Of a stretch of 26,661 nucleotides of DNA, positions 1-9,785 are shown one piece after another. Below the pieces are notes generated by a model. It saw only the letters and a program-made list of their open reading frames with translations, made no database searches and was not told where the DNA came from. This DNA comes from a virus, in the IMG/VR virus record IMGVR_UViG_3300036651_001856, positions 1 to 26,661 of that record; one strand, given 5' to 3'. A program made the position numbers and the translations under genes. How positions within the stretch are numbered: the stretch's first letter is position 1; every line of letters starts with the position of its first letter.

Positions 1-1
1 C

Positions 2-88
2 AAGGGCGACCCCGGTGACCTCGGGCCGACCGGGCCGCAGGGTGCCACCGGAGCGACCGGGGCGCAGGGCCCTGTAGGCCCCGCGGGG
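2..88 (+). repeat. Collagen-like Gly-X-Y repeat, first block
   Basis: The translated frame shows about nine Gly-X-Y triplets, mostly GPT, GAT, GAQ and GPV types, up to the Trp-rich unit at base 95. It is cut by the left edge. Such blocks form trimeric triple-helical shafts in phage fibres. Confidence 0.8.
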
Positions 89-3000
89 CTGACCTGGCGC
101 TCCACCTGGAACGCGGGCACCGCCTACGCCGTCGACGACTCGGTCGCGCTCAACGGCTCGAGCTACTTCGCCGTCGCCGCCTCCACCGGGGTTGACCCGT
201 CCGCTGATGACGGCAGCCACTGGCAGCCGCTGGCCGTGCGCGGCGCGACCGGCCCCACCGGGGCGACCGGCGCGCAGGGGCCGAAGTGTGACACCGGCCT
301 GACCGGCCCCACCGGGCCGTCCGGCGCCGACGGCGCGACCGGACCGCAGGGTGCGCAGGGCCCGACCGGCCCGACCGGAGCTACCGGCGCGACCGGCCCC
401 ACCGGGGCGACCGGGCCCGCCGGGCAGGGTGTCGCTGCGGGCGGCGCCAGCGGCCAGGTCCTCGCCAAGAAGTCCGCCACCGACTACGACACCCAGTGGG
501 TGAACCAGTCCGCCGGCGGCGGCGTCGACACCACCGCCGCGCACTACAAGGGCGCCTGGTCGACGAGTGCCGGCTACGCCGTCAACGACGTCGTCACCTA
601 TCAGAACAAGACCTACGTCTGCAAAACCGGCTACTCCGCCGGGGGCGTCCAGTACGTCGGCAGCGCCACCACCAAGAACAACCAGACGTTGCCACTGCCC
701 GCCGCAGCCCAGGCCGGCGACGTTGTGGTGGCCATACTCGGCTCTTACAGCTCGGCGACGATCGCCGCACCCTGGGCGGCGCAAAAGACCAACTCCGCCT
801 ACGACCCGGGCGCATTGGCGAGCTACACCCTCACCGCCGCCGACATCACCAACGGCTTCGCCCCGGCCCTGTCGACGAATCCCTCTGTCACCGCGATCGC
901 GGCGCTGGTGTTCCGCAACCCGTTCACCTTCGACACCGCCCGCTCGGTCACCGACGGATCCGGCACATTGCCCGGTGTCACCCCGTCCGGGGCGGGGCTG
1001 GTCCTGTGGGGCGTGTGGAGCCAGCAGGCGGGCGGCACCATCACCGAGACGCCCACCCCGACCAACAACGTCAGTTGCAGCTCCGGCAACAGCACCACCG
1101 ACATCACCGCCCAGCTCGGCTACTACGACGACCCGACCGGGGCCACCTCCCCGACAGTGACCTACGGGGGAAGCCACCAGGCGGGCATCGTGATGCCCCT
1201 GACGAACACAGTCACCTTCCCGGCAGGCAACTTCACCGAGCTGGGCGCCGCCCACGACTCGAGCGGCCGCCTGCAGGCCGCCGACCCCGCCGCCGCGACC
1301 GACGTGGCCACCAAGGGCACGCAAGACGCTGGCGACGCTGCGACGCTGGCCTCGGCGAAGTCCTACGCCGACGGCAAGTTCAAGGGTGCGTACGCCGGGT
1401 CCACCAGCTATGCGCTCGGGGACCTGGTCACCTACCAGAACAAGCTCTATGCCTGCACCACGACGGTCAGTGCGTCCCCGGTCAAGGGCACGCTCTCGGA
1501 TGCCTCCGCCGTCAGCGGCACCAGGAACGTGGCGCTCCCCTCCGGCGCGGCGGTCGGGGACATCGTGGTCGGCTGGTGCAGCGGCTACACCTCAAGCAGC
1601 AACATCTCCGGCGGCACGGCCGTCACCAGCGTGGGCGCGTCGCAATCCGACTCCGGGGCCGTGTCCTACAAGGTGCTCACCACCGCCGACATCGCCAACA
1701 ACTACATCCAATACAACGGCTCCATCAACGGCGTCGAGTTCCTCGGGCTGCTGCTACCCAGCACTGCCGTGCTGGACACCGCCCACGCCGCCACCAGCGC
1801 CCCCGGCAGTAGCTCGTCGATTAGCACCCCGTTGGTGATCCCGGCGAACACCGGCTTTCTCATCACAATGGCGGGCTGGCACGGCACCGGGTTGGCGACC
1901 CAGCCAGCCAACATCTCGAACTTTGCCACGGTCGCGTCCGCCAGCAACACCGTCGCCATCGGCACCGCACCCTGCACCGGCGGCGTCACCACCTCGTCGT
2001 ACACCTTCACTGCTGCCGGTGATACCTGGCCGATCGCCGCCGTGCTGCCGTACTCGATCCCGACAACCTTCCCGGCCGCGAACTTCACCGAGGTCGCCGC
2101 CGTGCACGACGCGGCCGGTCGCCTGCAGGCCACTGACCCGGCCGCGTCCACGGACCTGGCCACGAAGAACTACGTCGACACCACCAGCAAGTTCAAGGGC
2201 ACGTGGGTGGCGGGCAGCTACAACCCCGGCGACATGGTCAGCTACCAGGGGAAGCTGTACGCCTGCACCGCCGCGTTCACCGTCGCCCTGGCCAGCCTGG
2301 TCGGCACGGCGGGCACCACCGGCAACACGACGAGCGTCACCCTCCCGGTGGGCTGCCAGGTGGGTGACCTGGCCCTCATCGTCGTGAGCAAGGCGTCGGC
2401 CATCCCGGCGACGCCGAGCGGCTGGACCGTCCGCTACACCGCGAGCGCCATCGCGGGTGTCGGCTATGCCGCCGTGTTCTCCAAGACCCTCACGTCCGGT
2501 GACATCAGCACCGGCACCGTCCCGGTCAACCCGGGCGGCGACAGCAACTGCGCGTCGGTCATGCACGTGTTCCGCAACGCCACCTACGGCGCCGACAACG
2601 GCGCCGTCGTCACCTCCACGGCAGGCCCGGTCTGGGTCGAACCCGCCGGGGTCGCGCCCGCCACCACGCCCGGCATCTTCTACCACGCCAACGCCAACCC
2701 GTATTTCAGCATGCCGACGACGCAGCCCTCCGGGTTCACGGCGGTGTTCCGGGTCGGCAACTACGCCGCCGCCGCCGGGTACGAGTCGTTCACCGGCCTG
2801 GCGACCTCCACGCCGCGGTCCTGGGCCGCCGGGAACACCGGGCAGGCCGCGGCCCTTTACACCGCCGCCCTGCTCGGCCCGCCGTCGTCGTTCCCGTTCG
2901 CCAACTTCACCGAGATCGCCGCCGTGCATGACTCGAACGGCCGCCTGCAGGCTGCGGACCCAGCCGCCGCGGGGGACGTGGCAACGAAGAACTACGTCGA

Positions 3001-4099
3001 CACCACCAGCAAGTACAAGGGCGCCTGGGTCGCGGCCAGCTACAACCTCGGCGACTCGGTCAGCTACCAGGGCCGCTACTACGTGTGCACCACGGCCGTC
3101 GGCGCGATTCCGGCTCCTGCTTACGTGGGCAAGGCGATAGTCGCGTCCAACGCCGGTTCCGGTGCGTCCGTGTCGATCTCGCTCCCCTCGGGCTCAGCGG
3201 CTGGCGACCTGGCCGTGGTCAGCCTTGCTATGTACGTAAGTTCGACGGCGACTGTCCCCGCCATCCCCACCGGGTTTGCATCGGCCGCGCTACTGACATC
3301 AGGAACGGGAGGCAACGGCAAGCTCTCTATCTCCAGCAAGCTGCTCACTGCGGCGGACGTGGGCGCAGGGACGATTACCCTGCCTACGCAGGTGGGTCCG
3401 TACGCGACCGATCTGCGGGTCTACCGGAACGCCGCTCAGCCTGCGTCGTCGTCGGGAGTCGCTAGCTCGACGCTGACCACGACGTCGTTCACCCCTACCG
3501 CCGCTGCCGTCCTGCACTCGACCCTCATTGACGCCATGAACGCGAACGGCACCTATGCGCAGGCGCAGCTATCCCAGGTCCAGTACATGTACGAATCGGA
3601 CGGCATGATGGTTGGTGTCGGCTACGAGACGGTTGCCGGGGGAGTGGCCACGGCAGCCCGAACGTGGACCATCACGAGTGAAGGTACGGCGGCATACCGG
3701 TCCACCCTCGTGGTGCCTATCTACGGGACCGGCTCCTTTCCGAGTGGTTACTTCACTGAGGTCGCCGCCGACAACCCGATCGTCGCCAACGTCAACACGG
3801 TCGCCGCGGCCGGCGCGGCGCAGACCATCCCGGACGTGCTGGCCGACACGATGAGCACGCTCACCCTGACCGCCGCGTGCACGCTGACGTTCCCGGCGGC
3901 GGCGGCGGGCAAACGGTTCCGGCTCGCGCTCGCCCAGGACGCCACCGGCGGCTGGACGGTCACCTGGCCCGGCACGGTGAAGTGGCCCGGCGGCACCGCG
4001 CCCACGCTGACCGCGACCGCGGGCAAGACGGACCTGTTCGAGTTCGAGTGCTACGACGGCACCAACTGGCTGGGGCGCACGCTCGCGCAGGCCTACTGA
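2..4099 (+). CDS. Modular collagen-like tail fibre protein (5' partial)
   Basis: Receptor-binding tail fibre at the host-facing end of the virion. The frame is open from base 2, so the gene starts before the window; the GTG at 236 is internal. Seen in order: Gly-X-Y repeats (2-88), an aromatic-rich unit resembling carbohydrate-binding module 5/12 (95-235), more Gly-X-Y repeats (236-430), then four long modules starting at 545, 1379, 2192 and 3014. Each module opens with a [YF]KG[AT][WY] unit containing a Y/VTYQNK or VSYQG core, carries a variable beta-rich insert of about 180 residues, and closes with FPxxxFTExAAxHDxxGRLQAxDPAA. The last 105 residues form a different Thr/Ala-rich, WPG-containing C-terminal domain. 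Gly-X-Y trimerising shafts and CBM-like tips are known in phage fibres; sugar binding here is inferred. About 1365 residues are visible. It is followed after 70 bp by further minor tail genes. Confidence 0.85.
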   Translation, partial: KGDPGDLGPTGPQGATGATGAQGPVGPAGLTWRSTWNAGTAYAVDDSVALNGSSYFAVAASTGVDPSADDGSHWQPLAVRGATGPTGATGAQGPKCDTGLTGPTGPSGADGATGPQGAQGPTGPTGATGATGPTGATGPAGQGVAAGGASGQVLAKKSATDYDTQWVNQSAGGGVDTTAAHYKGAWSTSAGYAVNDVVTYQNKTYVCKTGYSAGGVQYVGSATTKNNQTLPLPAAAQAGDVVVAILGSYSSATIAAPWAAQKTNSAYDPGALASYTLTAADITNGFAPALSTNPSVTAIAALVFRNPFTFDTARSVTDGSGTLPGVTPSGAGLVLWGVWSQQAGGTITETPTPTNNVSCSSGNSTTDITAQLGYYDDPTGATSPTVTYGGSHQAGIVMPLTNTVTFPAGNFTELGAAHDSSGRLQAADPAAATDVATKGTQDAGDAATLASAKSYADGKFKGAYAGSTSYALGDLVTYQNKLYACTTTVSASPVKGTLSDASAVSGTRNVALPSGAAVGDIVVGWCSGYTSSSNISGGTAVTSVGASQSDSGAVSYKVLTTADIANNYIQYNGSINGVEFLGLLLPSTAVLDTAHAATSAPGSSSSISTPLVIPANTGFLITMAGWHGTGLATQPANISNFATVASASNTVAIGTAPCTGGVTTSSYTFTAAGDTWPIAAVLPYSIPTTFPAANFTEVAAVHDAAGRLQATDPAASTDLATKNYVDTTSKFKGTWVAGSYNPGDMVSYQGKLYACTAAFTVALASLVGTAGTTGNTTSVTLPVGCQVGDLALIVVSKASAIPATPSGWTVRYTASAIAGVGYAAVFSKTLTSGDISTGTVPVNPGGDSNCASVMHVFRNATYGADNGAVVTSTAGPVWVEPAGVAPATTPGIFYHANANPYFSMPTTQPSGFTAVFRVGNYAAAAGYESFTGLATSTPRSWAAGNTGQAAALYTAALLGPPSSFPFANFTEIAAVHDSNGRLQAADPAAAGDVATKNYVDTTSKYKGAWVAASYNLGDSVSYQGRYYVCTTAVGAIPAPAYVGKAIVASNAGSGASVSISLPSGSAAGDLAVVSLAMYVSSTATVPAIPTGFASAALLTSGTGGNGKLSISSKLLTAADVGAGTITLPTQVGPYATDLRVYRNAAQPASSSGVASSTLTTTSFTPTAAAVLHSTLIDAMNANGTYAQAQLSQVQYMYESDGMMVGVGYETVAGGVATAARTWTITSEGTAAYRSTLVVPIYGTGSFPSGYFTEVAADNPIVANVNTVAAAGAAQTIPDVLADTMSTLTLTAACTLTFPAAAAGKRFRLALAQDATGGWTVTWPGTVKWPGGTAPTLTATAGKTDLFEFECYDGTNWLGRTLAQAY
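236..430 (+). repeat. Collagen-like Gly-X-Y repeat, second block
   Basis: About 20 Gly-X-Y triplets, dominated by GPT, GAT and GPQ, separated from the first block by a CBM-like unit at 95-235. At DNA level it is a run of degenerate 9-base units of the form accggcncn. One glycine position is replaced by Cys (TGT at 287-289), which breaks the triplet pattern once. Confidence 0.85.
545..3775 (+). repeat. Four tandem fibre modules of about 820 bp
   Basis: Modules begin at 545, 1379, 2192 and 3014 (spacing 834, 813 and 822 bp). Each has a conserved head (KGAW/KGTW plus a VxYQ[NG]K core) and a conserved tail (FPxxxFTE...GRLQAxDPAA, at 1217, 2069, 2891 and a shortened form at 3737). [11 protein letters not shown] linkers precede modules 3 and 4. 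The inserts between are diverged but share LPxGxxxGD and an LTxxDI/V motif, consistent with repeated duplication. The sequence between 3107 and 3775 has visibly more A/T-ending codons than the other modules. Confidence 0.8.
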
Positions 4100-4156
4100 C
4101 CGCGCGCCTCGCCGGAGCCCGCGCCCGCGCGCCCTACGATGCTGACGATCACGAAC

Positions 4157-4165
4157 GAGGAGGTG
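4157..4165 (+). promoter_or_regulatory. Strong ribosome binding site for the 4170 gene
   Basis: GAGGAGGTG lies four bases before the GTG at 4170. It decides the start of the 148-aa gene in favour of GTG, because no ATG in that frame has a comparable site upstream. Confidence 0.75.
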
Positions 4166-4169
4166 ACGA

Positions 4170-4616
4170 GTGACTGCGGACCTGACAATGCCGGTGACGG
4201 TGACCCGCACCGCGCTGGGCCTGTCCGTGCTCAACATCAACGACTTCGTCAACTACTACTGCGCCACCGAGTTCCTCGGCGGGCAGGTCACCTGGAACCG
4301 CAACCAGGTCAGCTCCCCCTGGGTCGACGGGCAGTACACCACCAGCCGGACCCGGCAGAACGTGATGGAGAAGATCGGCGTGGAGATCGTCGCCGCCGAC
4401 ACCGCCGACCTCAAGGCCAAGACCGACGCGATCATCTCCGCGTTCATGCAGAGCTACTTCGTGCTCACCGCCACCATCGACGGCGCCACGTGGTCCTACG
4501 CCTGCGAGGCCGCGGACTACCAGCAGGCCTTCACCGGCCCCCGCATGTACGCCCGCCAAGGCCAGGTGCTGTTCGACATGCCGCGCCGTCCCGTCCCGCT
4601 GAGCGGGGTGGCCTGA
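4170..4616 (+). CDS. Putative minor tail protein, 148 aa
   Basis: Small soluble protein between the tail fibre and other minor tail genes. GTG start with a near-perfect ribosome binding site at 4157-4165. The sequence is mixed alpha/beta without a signal peptide or membrane span: an aromatic stretch (FVNYYCATEF) near residue 25, a Trp/Asn-rich middle and a C-terminal beta-rich part ending in a basic MPRRPVPL segment. I do not recognise a named family; the structural role is inferred from position. Its TGA overlaps the ATG of the next gene (TGATG at 4614-4618), so the two are probably translationally coupled. Confidence 0.6.
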   Translation: MTADLTMPVTVTRTALGLSVLNINDFVNYYCATEFLGGQVTWNRNQVSSPWVDGQYTTSRTRQNVMEKIGVEIVAADTADLKAKTDAIISAFMQSYFVLTATIDGATWSYACEAADYQQAFTGPRMYARQGQVLFDMPRRPVPLSGVA

Positions 4617-5050
4617 TGCCGTCCGGGGTCAGTGACTACGGCTCCGGCGCGCTGCTGTCCGCGCTGGTCGGCATCACCGCGCCGATCACCCGGTACTGGG
4701 TGGCGCTGTGCACCGACGAGCCGGGTCCCGGCATGGACGGCGACGTGCTGGGTGACCTCGAGCCCGACGACACCGCCTACGCCCGGATGCTCTACGGCAC
4801 CGGCAATGCGCTGTGGTCCGCGCAGGACGGCTACGTCACCACCCTCGCGGACCTGACCTTCCCCACCCCGACCGTCGACTGGGCCACCATCACCCACTAC
4901 GCGCTCTGCACCGCCCCCACCAGCGGTGAGCTGATCGCGTGGGGCGAGTTCCTGGAGCCGCAGTACGTCGCCGCCGGGCTGATCGTCACCATCCCCGCCG
5001 GCGGCATCGTCATCGCCCTCGACCAGCTCGACGACCCGATCACCCTCTGA
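4616..5050 (+). CDS. Small phage tail/fibre-type protein, 144 aa (copy 1)
   Basis: The ATG at 4616 overlaps the preceding stop codon. The frame is open further upstream, but the upstream part overlaps the previous gene and has unlike composition, so the coupled ATG is chosen. The order is LLSAL near the N terminus, then a WVALCT strand, an acidic loop, YARMLYG, and a C-terminal GELIAWGEF followed by a hydrophobic IVTIPAGGIVIAL strand. This layout ([VY][WI]xAL, then YAR, then a Gly-rich strand) matches the neighbouring genes at 5068 and 11213 and recalls small tail-fibre proteins of actinophages. Function is otherwise unknown. Confidence 0.6.
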   Translation: MPSGVSDYGSGALLSALVGITAPITRYWVALCTDEPGPGMDGDVLGDLEPDDTAYARMLYGTGNALWSAQDGYVTTLADLTFPTPTVDWATITHYALCTAPTSGELIAWGEFLEPQYVAAGLIVTIPAGGIVIALDQLDDPITL

Positions 5051-5067
5051 AACGAAGGACACCCCCC

Positions 5068-5496
5068 ATGGCTGGCGGAAAGACCGCGTACCTGTCCCAG
5101 GCGATGCTCGACCACGTGCTCGGCGGCGCCACCTTCACCCAGCCCGCCACGGTCTACATCGCGCTGTCCGCCGCCGCCTACGACCCGAACGCGACCGGCA
5201 CCGCGATGAGCGAGCTCGACGACACCGTCGGGGCCTACGCGCGCCTGGCCGTCACCAACGACTCCTCGAGCTGGGCCGCCGCGTCGGCCGCCGCCCCCAG
5301 CGTCAAGAGCAACGTCAACGACCTGGCGTTCGCCGCCGCCACCGCCGACTGGGCCGAGCCGCTGTCGGCCTACATCTGCGACGCCGCCACCGGCGGCAAC
5401 ACCCTCTACGGGGCCGACTTCACCACCCCCACCCCGACCAGCTCCGGTGACACATTCAAGATCCTCGCGGGGACCTTCATCATCTCCGAGGACTAA
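5068..5496 (+). CDS. Small phage tail/fibre-type protein, 142 aa (copy 2)
   Basis: ATG at 5068 with GAAGGA eight bases upstream (5054-5059), 17 bp after the previous stop. The translation opens MAGGKTAYLSQAMLDHVLGG, then TVYIALSAAAYDP, then GAYARLAVTN, an Ala-rich hydrophilic stretch with a FAAATADW strand, and a C-terminal FKILAGTFIIS strand. This is the clearest member of the three-gene family in this window (see 4616 and 11213). Related small proteins occur in tail modules of siphophages; a part in the tail tip or fibre is inferred. The stop TAA abuts the next ATG (TAAATG at 5494-5499). Confidence 0.65.
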   Translation: MAGGKTAYLSQAMLDHVLGGATFTQPATVYIALSAAAYDPNATGTAMSELDDTVGAYARLAVTNDSSSWAAASAAAPSVKSNVNDLAFAAATADWAEPLSAYICDAATGGNTLYGADFTTPTPTSSGDTFKILAGTFIISED

Positions 5497-7530
5497 ATGC
5501 CTCCGGCGAATAACAACCTCGCCGCCGCCACCGTCCTGACGGCCGGGACCACCTCCTACCCGGGCAGCTCGGCCGGCGCCACCGCCGAGAGCGGCGAGTT
5601 CTTCGGCTACTCGGGGCGGATGAACCACGCCACCGTCTGGTACGTGTTCTTCGTCGGCCCCACCTACACCCAGGCCCCGCAGTTCAAGATGGTCGGGGAC
5701 GGGGCGCTGGCCGGCAACACCTACCTGCAGGGGTACACCCTCGCGCCCGGCGCCGACCCCACCTGGGCCAACATCAACGCCGGCTGGTTCGCCGGTATCG
5801 GCGACTTCGGCAGCGGCGCCGCCCTCAACGGTCCGACTAGCGCCCTGGCACCCGGCACCGCCATCTTCATCCAGTGCGGCGGCGACACCTATGGGGTGGC
5901 CGCCGACACTGGCGACACCTTCACGTTCAGCTACACCAACGCCAGCCCCGGCAGCCCCGCCGCGCCCCCCGCCGGGTGGGGGGCATCCGCCGGTGGCCCC
6001 GTCTCCCCGGGTGGCGCCACCGCCGCCGGGCACTCCACCGCCACGATCAGTCCGCGTTTCGTCCGGGCCGCCGGCATCTCGAGCGGCACCGTCGGCTGCG
6101 ACGTGCACGGCACGGTCGTCACCCCCGACGTCGCCGCCGGCGGCTCCTACGCCCGCTTCGCCAACGCGACCCTCACCCCGGCCCTCGACGACGCGGCGGG
6201 CAGCTCCGACGTCAGTGTCGACAGCATCCACCGGGTCATCCCCGGCCTGGACCCGGCCGCGGGCGTCTCGTTCGCCGCGGTCACCTACACGCCGGACCTG
6301 TCCGGCAACCCGCCGATCAGCCTCGCCCTGGACCTGAGCGGGCACTACCTGCTCACCCCCGACGAGACCGCCGACGAGACCGTCGCCGAGCTCGCCGCCG
6401 ACGACTGGGAGACGGAGGTCAACACCGACACCGCCAGCGACGACACCGGGCTGGTGCACGCGGCGATGATGGCGCCCGCCGCGCCGCCCGCGCCGGTGAA
6501 CTACCGCGCGGTGCCGGTAGTCGTCATCGACATGCCGGCGCCGATCGTGACCCGCGGCCGCCCGACGATGCCCGCCCACGTGGGGCTGCTGCCCAGCTCG
6601 TTCACCGCCCGGCAGGGCCCGCGGCACATCCATGCCGAGGACCCGCAGGCCAAGCATCCGCGTAGCCCCCGTCCCGCCGACGAGACCCCGCCGTGGGCGG
6701 CCCGATGGACCGTCGACGACCTGCCGTCCCCCGGCGACGGCTTCTACTGGCTCGGCGCCCCCAGCGCCGCCGACGGCACCAGCGGCATCAGCAAGGCCCA
6801 CCAGTTCTGGGGCGAGCAGGACGGCAAGGCCCCCGCCTGGCACTCCTTCTACCCGTACAAGCCGTCGGTGCGCGCGATCGACCACTACCTGCCCGACGGC
6901 GGCATCGTGCACCACCCGAAGGGGCTGCACTTCAACAGCCAGTACGTCGAGCACATGTGGCTGGAGTTCGCCGGGCCGAAGCCGCAGCCGTTCACCTGGG
7001 CCATCGCCGGGATGATCGCCGGCTACCCGGAGCGGGACTACCTGCACTACATCCTCGACGCCGGGCGCAACCCGGACCGGGTCGGCTTCCCCCGCCTGTC
7101 CGCCGACGCCGTCTACGCCGACCACACCATCCGCGACGGGCTGAACTACCGCTCCCTGATCGCCTACGGCCACCACGGGCAGTACCTGACCGCCCGCAAC
7201 AACATGTGGACCAACCGCACCGTGCGGGCCCGCACCGTGCCCAACTACGCGCCGCGGATGTTCTTCGGGGTGTTCGACGGGGTGAAGTCGCGGGTCGGCG
7301 CGTTCCAGTCCCGCGGGCTGCACATGAAGTCCGGCGCCATCGACCACGGGGCGCCGCACCGCTACTACGTGCTGGGCCGCTCCCAGGGCGTCATCGGCCA
7401 GCGGCACGCCAGCCACCTGCTCATCTTCGAGATCCGGTTCTGGCGCAAGGCGCTGAGCCAGGACCAGCTCCAGGCCAACTTCGACCAGGTCTCCTCGACC
7501 TGGCAGTTCCACAAGTACCGGAGGGGCTGA
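5497..7530 (+). CDS. Minor tail protein with C-terminal LamG/lectin-like domain, 677 aa
   Basis: Likely exposed tail protein with carbohydrate-binding potential. Residues 1-150 are a beta-rich segment with repeated Asn, Gly, Tyr and Trp (NHATVWYVFFVG, then FIQCGGDTYGV), similar in style to PPC-type or jelly-roll domains. Residues 150-310 are an Ala/Gly/Thr-rich beta region. Residues 315-430 are Pro/Arg-rich and probably a flexible linker. Residues 435-677 look like a concanavalin A-like (LamG) fold, ending in the typical LLIFEIRFWRKALSQDQL pattern of a terminal strand and helix. The fold assignment rests on pattern only. Its stop overlaps the next ATG (TGATG at 7528-7532). Confidence 0.65.
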   Translation: MPPANNNLAAATVLTAGTTSYPGSSAGATAESGEFFGYSGRMNHATVWYVFFVGPTYTQAPQFKMVGDGALAGNTYLQGYTLAPGADPTWANINAGWFAGIGDFGSGAALNGPTSALAPGTAIFIQCGGDTYGVAADTGDTFTFSYTNASPGSPAAPPAGWGASAGGPVSPGGATAAGHSTATISPRFVRAAGISSGTVGCDVHGTVVTPDVAAGGSYARFANATLTPALDDAAGSSDVSVDSIHRVIPGLDPAAGVSFAAVTYTPDLSGNPPISLALDLSGHYLLTPDETADETVAELAADDWETEVNTDTASDDTGLVHAAMMAPAAPPAPVNYRAVPVVVIDMPAPIVTRGRPTMPAHVGLLPSSFTARQGPRHIHAEDPQAKHPRSPRPADETPPWAARWTVDDLPSPGDGFYWLGAPSAADGTSGISKAHQFWGEQDGKAPAWHSFYPYKPSVRAIDHYLPDGGIVHHPKGLHFNSQYVEHMWLEFAGPKPQPFTWAIAGMIAGYPERDYLHYILDAGRNPDRVGFPRLSADAVYADHTIRDGLNYRSLIAYGHHGQYLTARNNMWTNRTVRARTVPNYAPRMFFGVFDGVKSRVGAFQSRGLHMKSGAIDHGAPHRYYVLGRSQGVIGQRHASHLLIFEIRFWRKALSQDQLQANFDQVSSTWQFHKYRRG

Positions 7531-9785
7531 TGGGCGACTGGTCCCTCGACGAGAGCGCGATCACCACCACCGGCGGCGGCTGGCTGCGCATCATCGTGTC
7601 CAAGCCGACCCGCGGCGGCCGCTCGGTCGACGTCACCGTGTTCCGCAACGCGCTGTCCACAGTGGTCAGCTACTCCTCCGCCGACCCGTTCGGCGACTCC
7701 ACCTGCGTGCTGCAGTTCCCGCAGATCAGCGTGCTCGACGACCTGGAATCCCCGGAGCTGACCCACTGGCTGGGGCACTACGCCAACGTCGACCTGTGGT
7801 GGGTGCCGGCGCTGCCGGCGGGCCCGAACTACCCCAGCGCGCCGAAGGTGATCGACCCGCGCAGCAACCAGCCGGGCCTGGTGGTGCCGATGTATAAGCG
7901 CGGCAGCGGCATCGCCCCCGGCACCCTCAACGCGGTCAAGCTGTGGGAGGGGTTCATCACCAGCCTGGACTTCACCGACTCCGACACCAGCAGCCAGCTC
8001 GAGGTGCAATGCCAGGGCGCGCTGTTCCAGCTCGACCGCTACAACCAGAAGCCGTTCTTCCCGGCCCGCCCGTGGCCGCTGGAGAAGCTGATCGCCGACG
8101 CATTCAGCCACGCCCGCAAACCGCACCTGCGCACCCGCCCGCTGGTGACGGCGTGGCCGCGCGGCTGGACCAAGAGGGCCCCGAAGTACAGCCGCAACAC
8201 CGCGACAGCCCTCACCCCGGTCGCCAAGCCCGGGGAGAGGTGGACGGGCCGCACCAGCCGCGCCACCGGCTCCTGGGAGCACACGCTGACCGGGTTCGTG
8301 CAGGACACCCTCCTGGACATGATCGTCGACAACGACTCCGGTGTCACCCCCGGCAACCAGTGGACGATCACCCAGCAGCGCCGCGCCACCGGCAAGTTCG
8401 GCCGCACCCCGATCCTGCAGGTCCGCGACCGCTTCGCCGCCCCCGACTTCACCCTGCGCGCCGGCACCCCCGGGGTGAAGCTGTCGCTGAGCGCGGACTC
8501 CACGCAGAGCGAGAACGTCATCTACGGCGAAGGCACCGACGTCAACGGGGAAAGCTGGCGCAACGCCGTCGTGTCCTCCAGCCGCACCGACTACGCCCCG
8601 CTGGCGGCCGCGGTCGCCGTGTGGCCCCGCCCCGCCGCCGCCGACGCCGGGCACAACCGGGGTCGCTTCGTCACCGAATCCTTCGTGAAGTTCGGCACCG
8701 GGTTCAGTCAGGAGGACGCCGTCACCGTCGCCGAGCAGCAGCTCGCCCGCGACCAGATCCCCGGCTACTCCGGCACCATCACCCTGTCCGTCGACCCGTC
8801 GACCCTGATCCCCCGCTGGCTGGTCCACGCCGGGATGACGGTGAAGGTGAAGAACCTGTTCGGCTCCGGCGAGAACGGCATCAACTTCCACATCGCCTCG
8901 GTGGTGGCCAGCCCCGGCGACGGCACCGTCACCCTCACCGTCGACACCCGCTACCGGGACCTGCTCACCGTCGACGAGTCGCTGCAACGCACCCGCGACC
9001 CGCTCTCACCGACCCGGATGTTGCAGGTCGGCAAGACCAGCGTGCAGATCGAGGACGTGCAGGCGCCGTGGGACTACTCGGCCGGCTCCGGGTTCATCCC
9101 CCGCGAGGCGGTGCAGTTCTACAAGCACAAGCCCGTGCAGCAGGTGTTCCCCTACGCCGACTGGGTGAAGGCGCACCCGCCGCTGCACCACTCCCGCTGG
9201 TATGTGAAGGTCAACGCGGCGGCGCCCACCCCGAACGGGCGCTGGACCCGCAAGGCGGTGCCGATCCTGACCAGCGAGAAGGGCTCGATCGCGCGCTCGG
9301 AGTTCTTCGTCTGCGACGCCCTCGGCAACCTGCTCAAGATCCCGTTCCATGTGTCGATCTACTACACGCCCGTGACGTACATGGCGATGCCGCGCGAGAG
9401 CGGCCAGTCCAGCCCCTACCTGGACAACGCCTTCGAGAAGATCGACCCGCAGACCGGGCAGGAGTTCCCGCCGGACTGGCTGCGCGGCCCGGACAAGTAC
9501 CTGATCATCGGCTGGGGCAACAAGGCCAACGGCATCCTCAACCGGGCCGGGTTCAGCCCCGGCTCGGAAGCCGAAGGCGGCCAGCCGACCGGCAAGCTGT
9601 TCGACGACACGGTGTGGAGCTTCGACAACACCAGCACCGACAACACCGAGTACAACCGCAACGCCCGGCCGGGGCAGCGGCAGAAGGACGCCGCGATCGA
9701 GCTGTTCGCCATGTTCTACGCCGAATACCACGAGCCGGTGTACTTCGGCGGGCGGCTGTACCGGCAGAACCCGGGCGCCGGCTGA
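7530..9785 (+). CDS. Putative tail hub-like minor tail protein, 751 aa
   Basis: The ATG at 7530 overlaps the previous stop and has GGAGGGG directly upstream (7520-7526). Residues 1-130 show a strand-rich start with a VLQFPQISVLDDL segment, then VDLWWVP. GFITSLDFTDSDTSSQLEVQ near residue 150 is the kind of segment seen in hub proteins related to T4 gp27/XkdQ. Residues 300-480 contain a repeated-strand region ending in TVTLTVDTRYRDLLTVDESL, again typical of hub domains. Residues 481-751 are an extension with many aromatic residues. Hub identity is inferred from these patterns and from the position among minor tail genes. It could instead be a generic minor tail protein. Confidence 0.55.
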   Translation: MGDWSLDESAITTTGGGWLRIIVSKPTRGGRSVDVTVFRNALSTVVSYSSADPFGDSTCVLQFPQISVLDDLESPELTHWLGHYANVDLWWVPALPAGPNYPSAPKVIDPRSNQPGLVVPMYKRGSGIAPGTLNAVKLWEGFITSLDFTDSDTSSQLEVQCQGALFQLDRYNQKPFFPARPWPLEKLIADAFSHARKPHLRTRPLVTAWPRGWTKRAPKYSRNTATALTPVAKPGERWTGRTSRATGSWEHTLTGFVQDTLLDMIVDNDSGVTPGNQWTITQQRRATGKFGRTPILQVRDRFAAPDFTLRAGTPGVKLSLSADSTQSENVIYGEGTDVNGESWRNAVVSSSRTDYAPLAAAVAVWPRPAAADAGHNRGRFVTESFVKFGTGFSQEDAVTVAEQQLARDQIPGYSGTITLSVDPSTLIPRWLVHAGMTVKVKNLFGSGENGINFHIASVVASPGDGTVTLTVDTRYRDLLTVDESLQRTRDPLSPTRMLQVGKTSVQIEDVQAPWDYSAGSGFIPREAVQFYKHKPVQQVFPYADWVKAHPPLHHSRWYVKVNAAAPTPNGRWTRKAVPILTSEKGSIARSEFFVCDALGNLLKIPFHVSIYYTPVTYMAMPRESGQSSPYLDNAFEKIDPQTGQEFPPDWLRGPDKYLIIGWGNKANGILNRAGFSPGSEAEGGQPTGKLFDDTVWSFDNTSTDNTEYNRNARPGQRQKDAAIELFAMFYAEYHEPVYFGGRLYRQNPGAG

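Noticed and set aside
4102-4132. Possible GCGCGC hairpin after the tail fibre gene
   Set aside because: The stem is only six base pairs of self-complementary GC with a 19-base loop and no U-tract; such pairings are expected by chance at this G+C content.
4897-7512. Antisense open frame of 871 codons
   Set aside because: Same artefact: low-complexity Gly/Val/Ala/Arg composition exactly opposite well-supported + strand tail genes.
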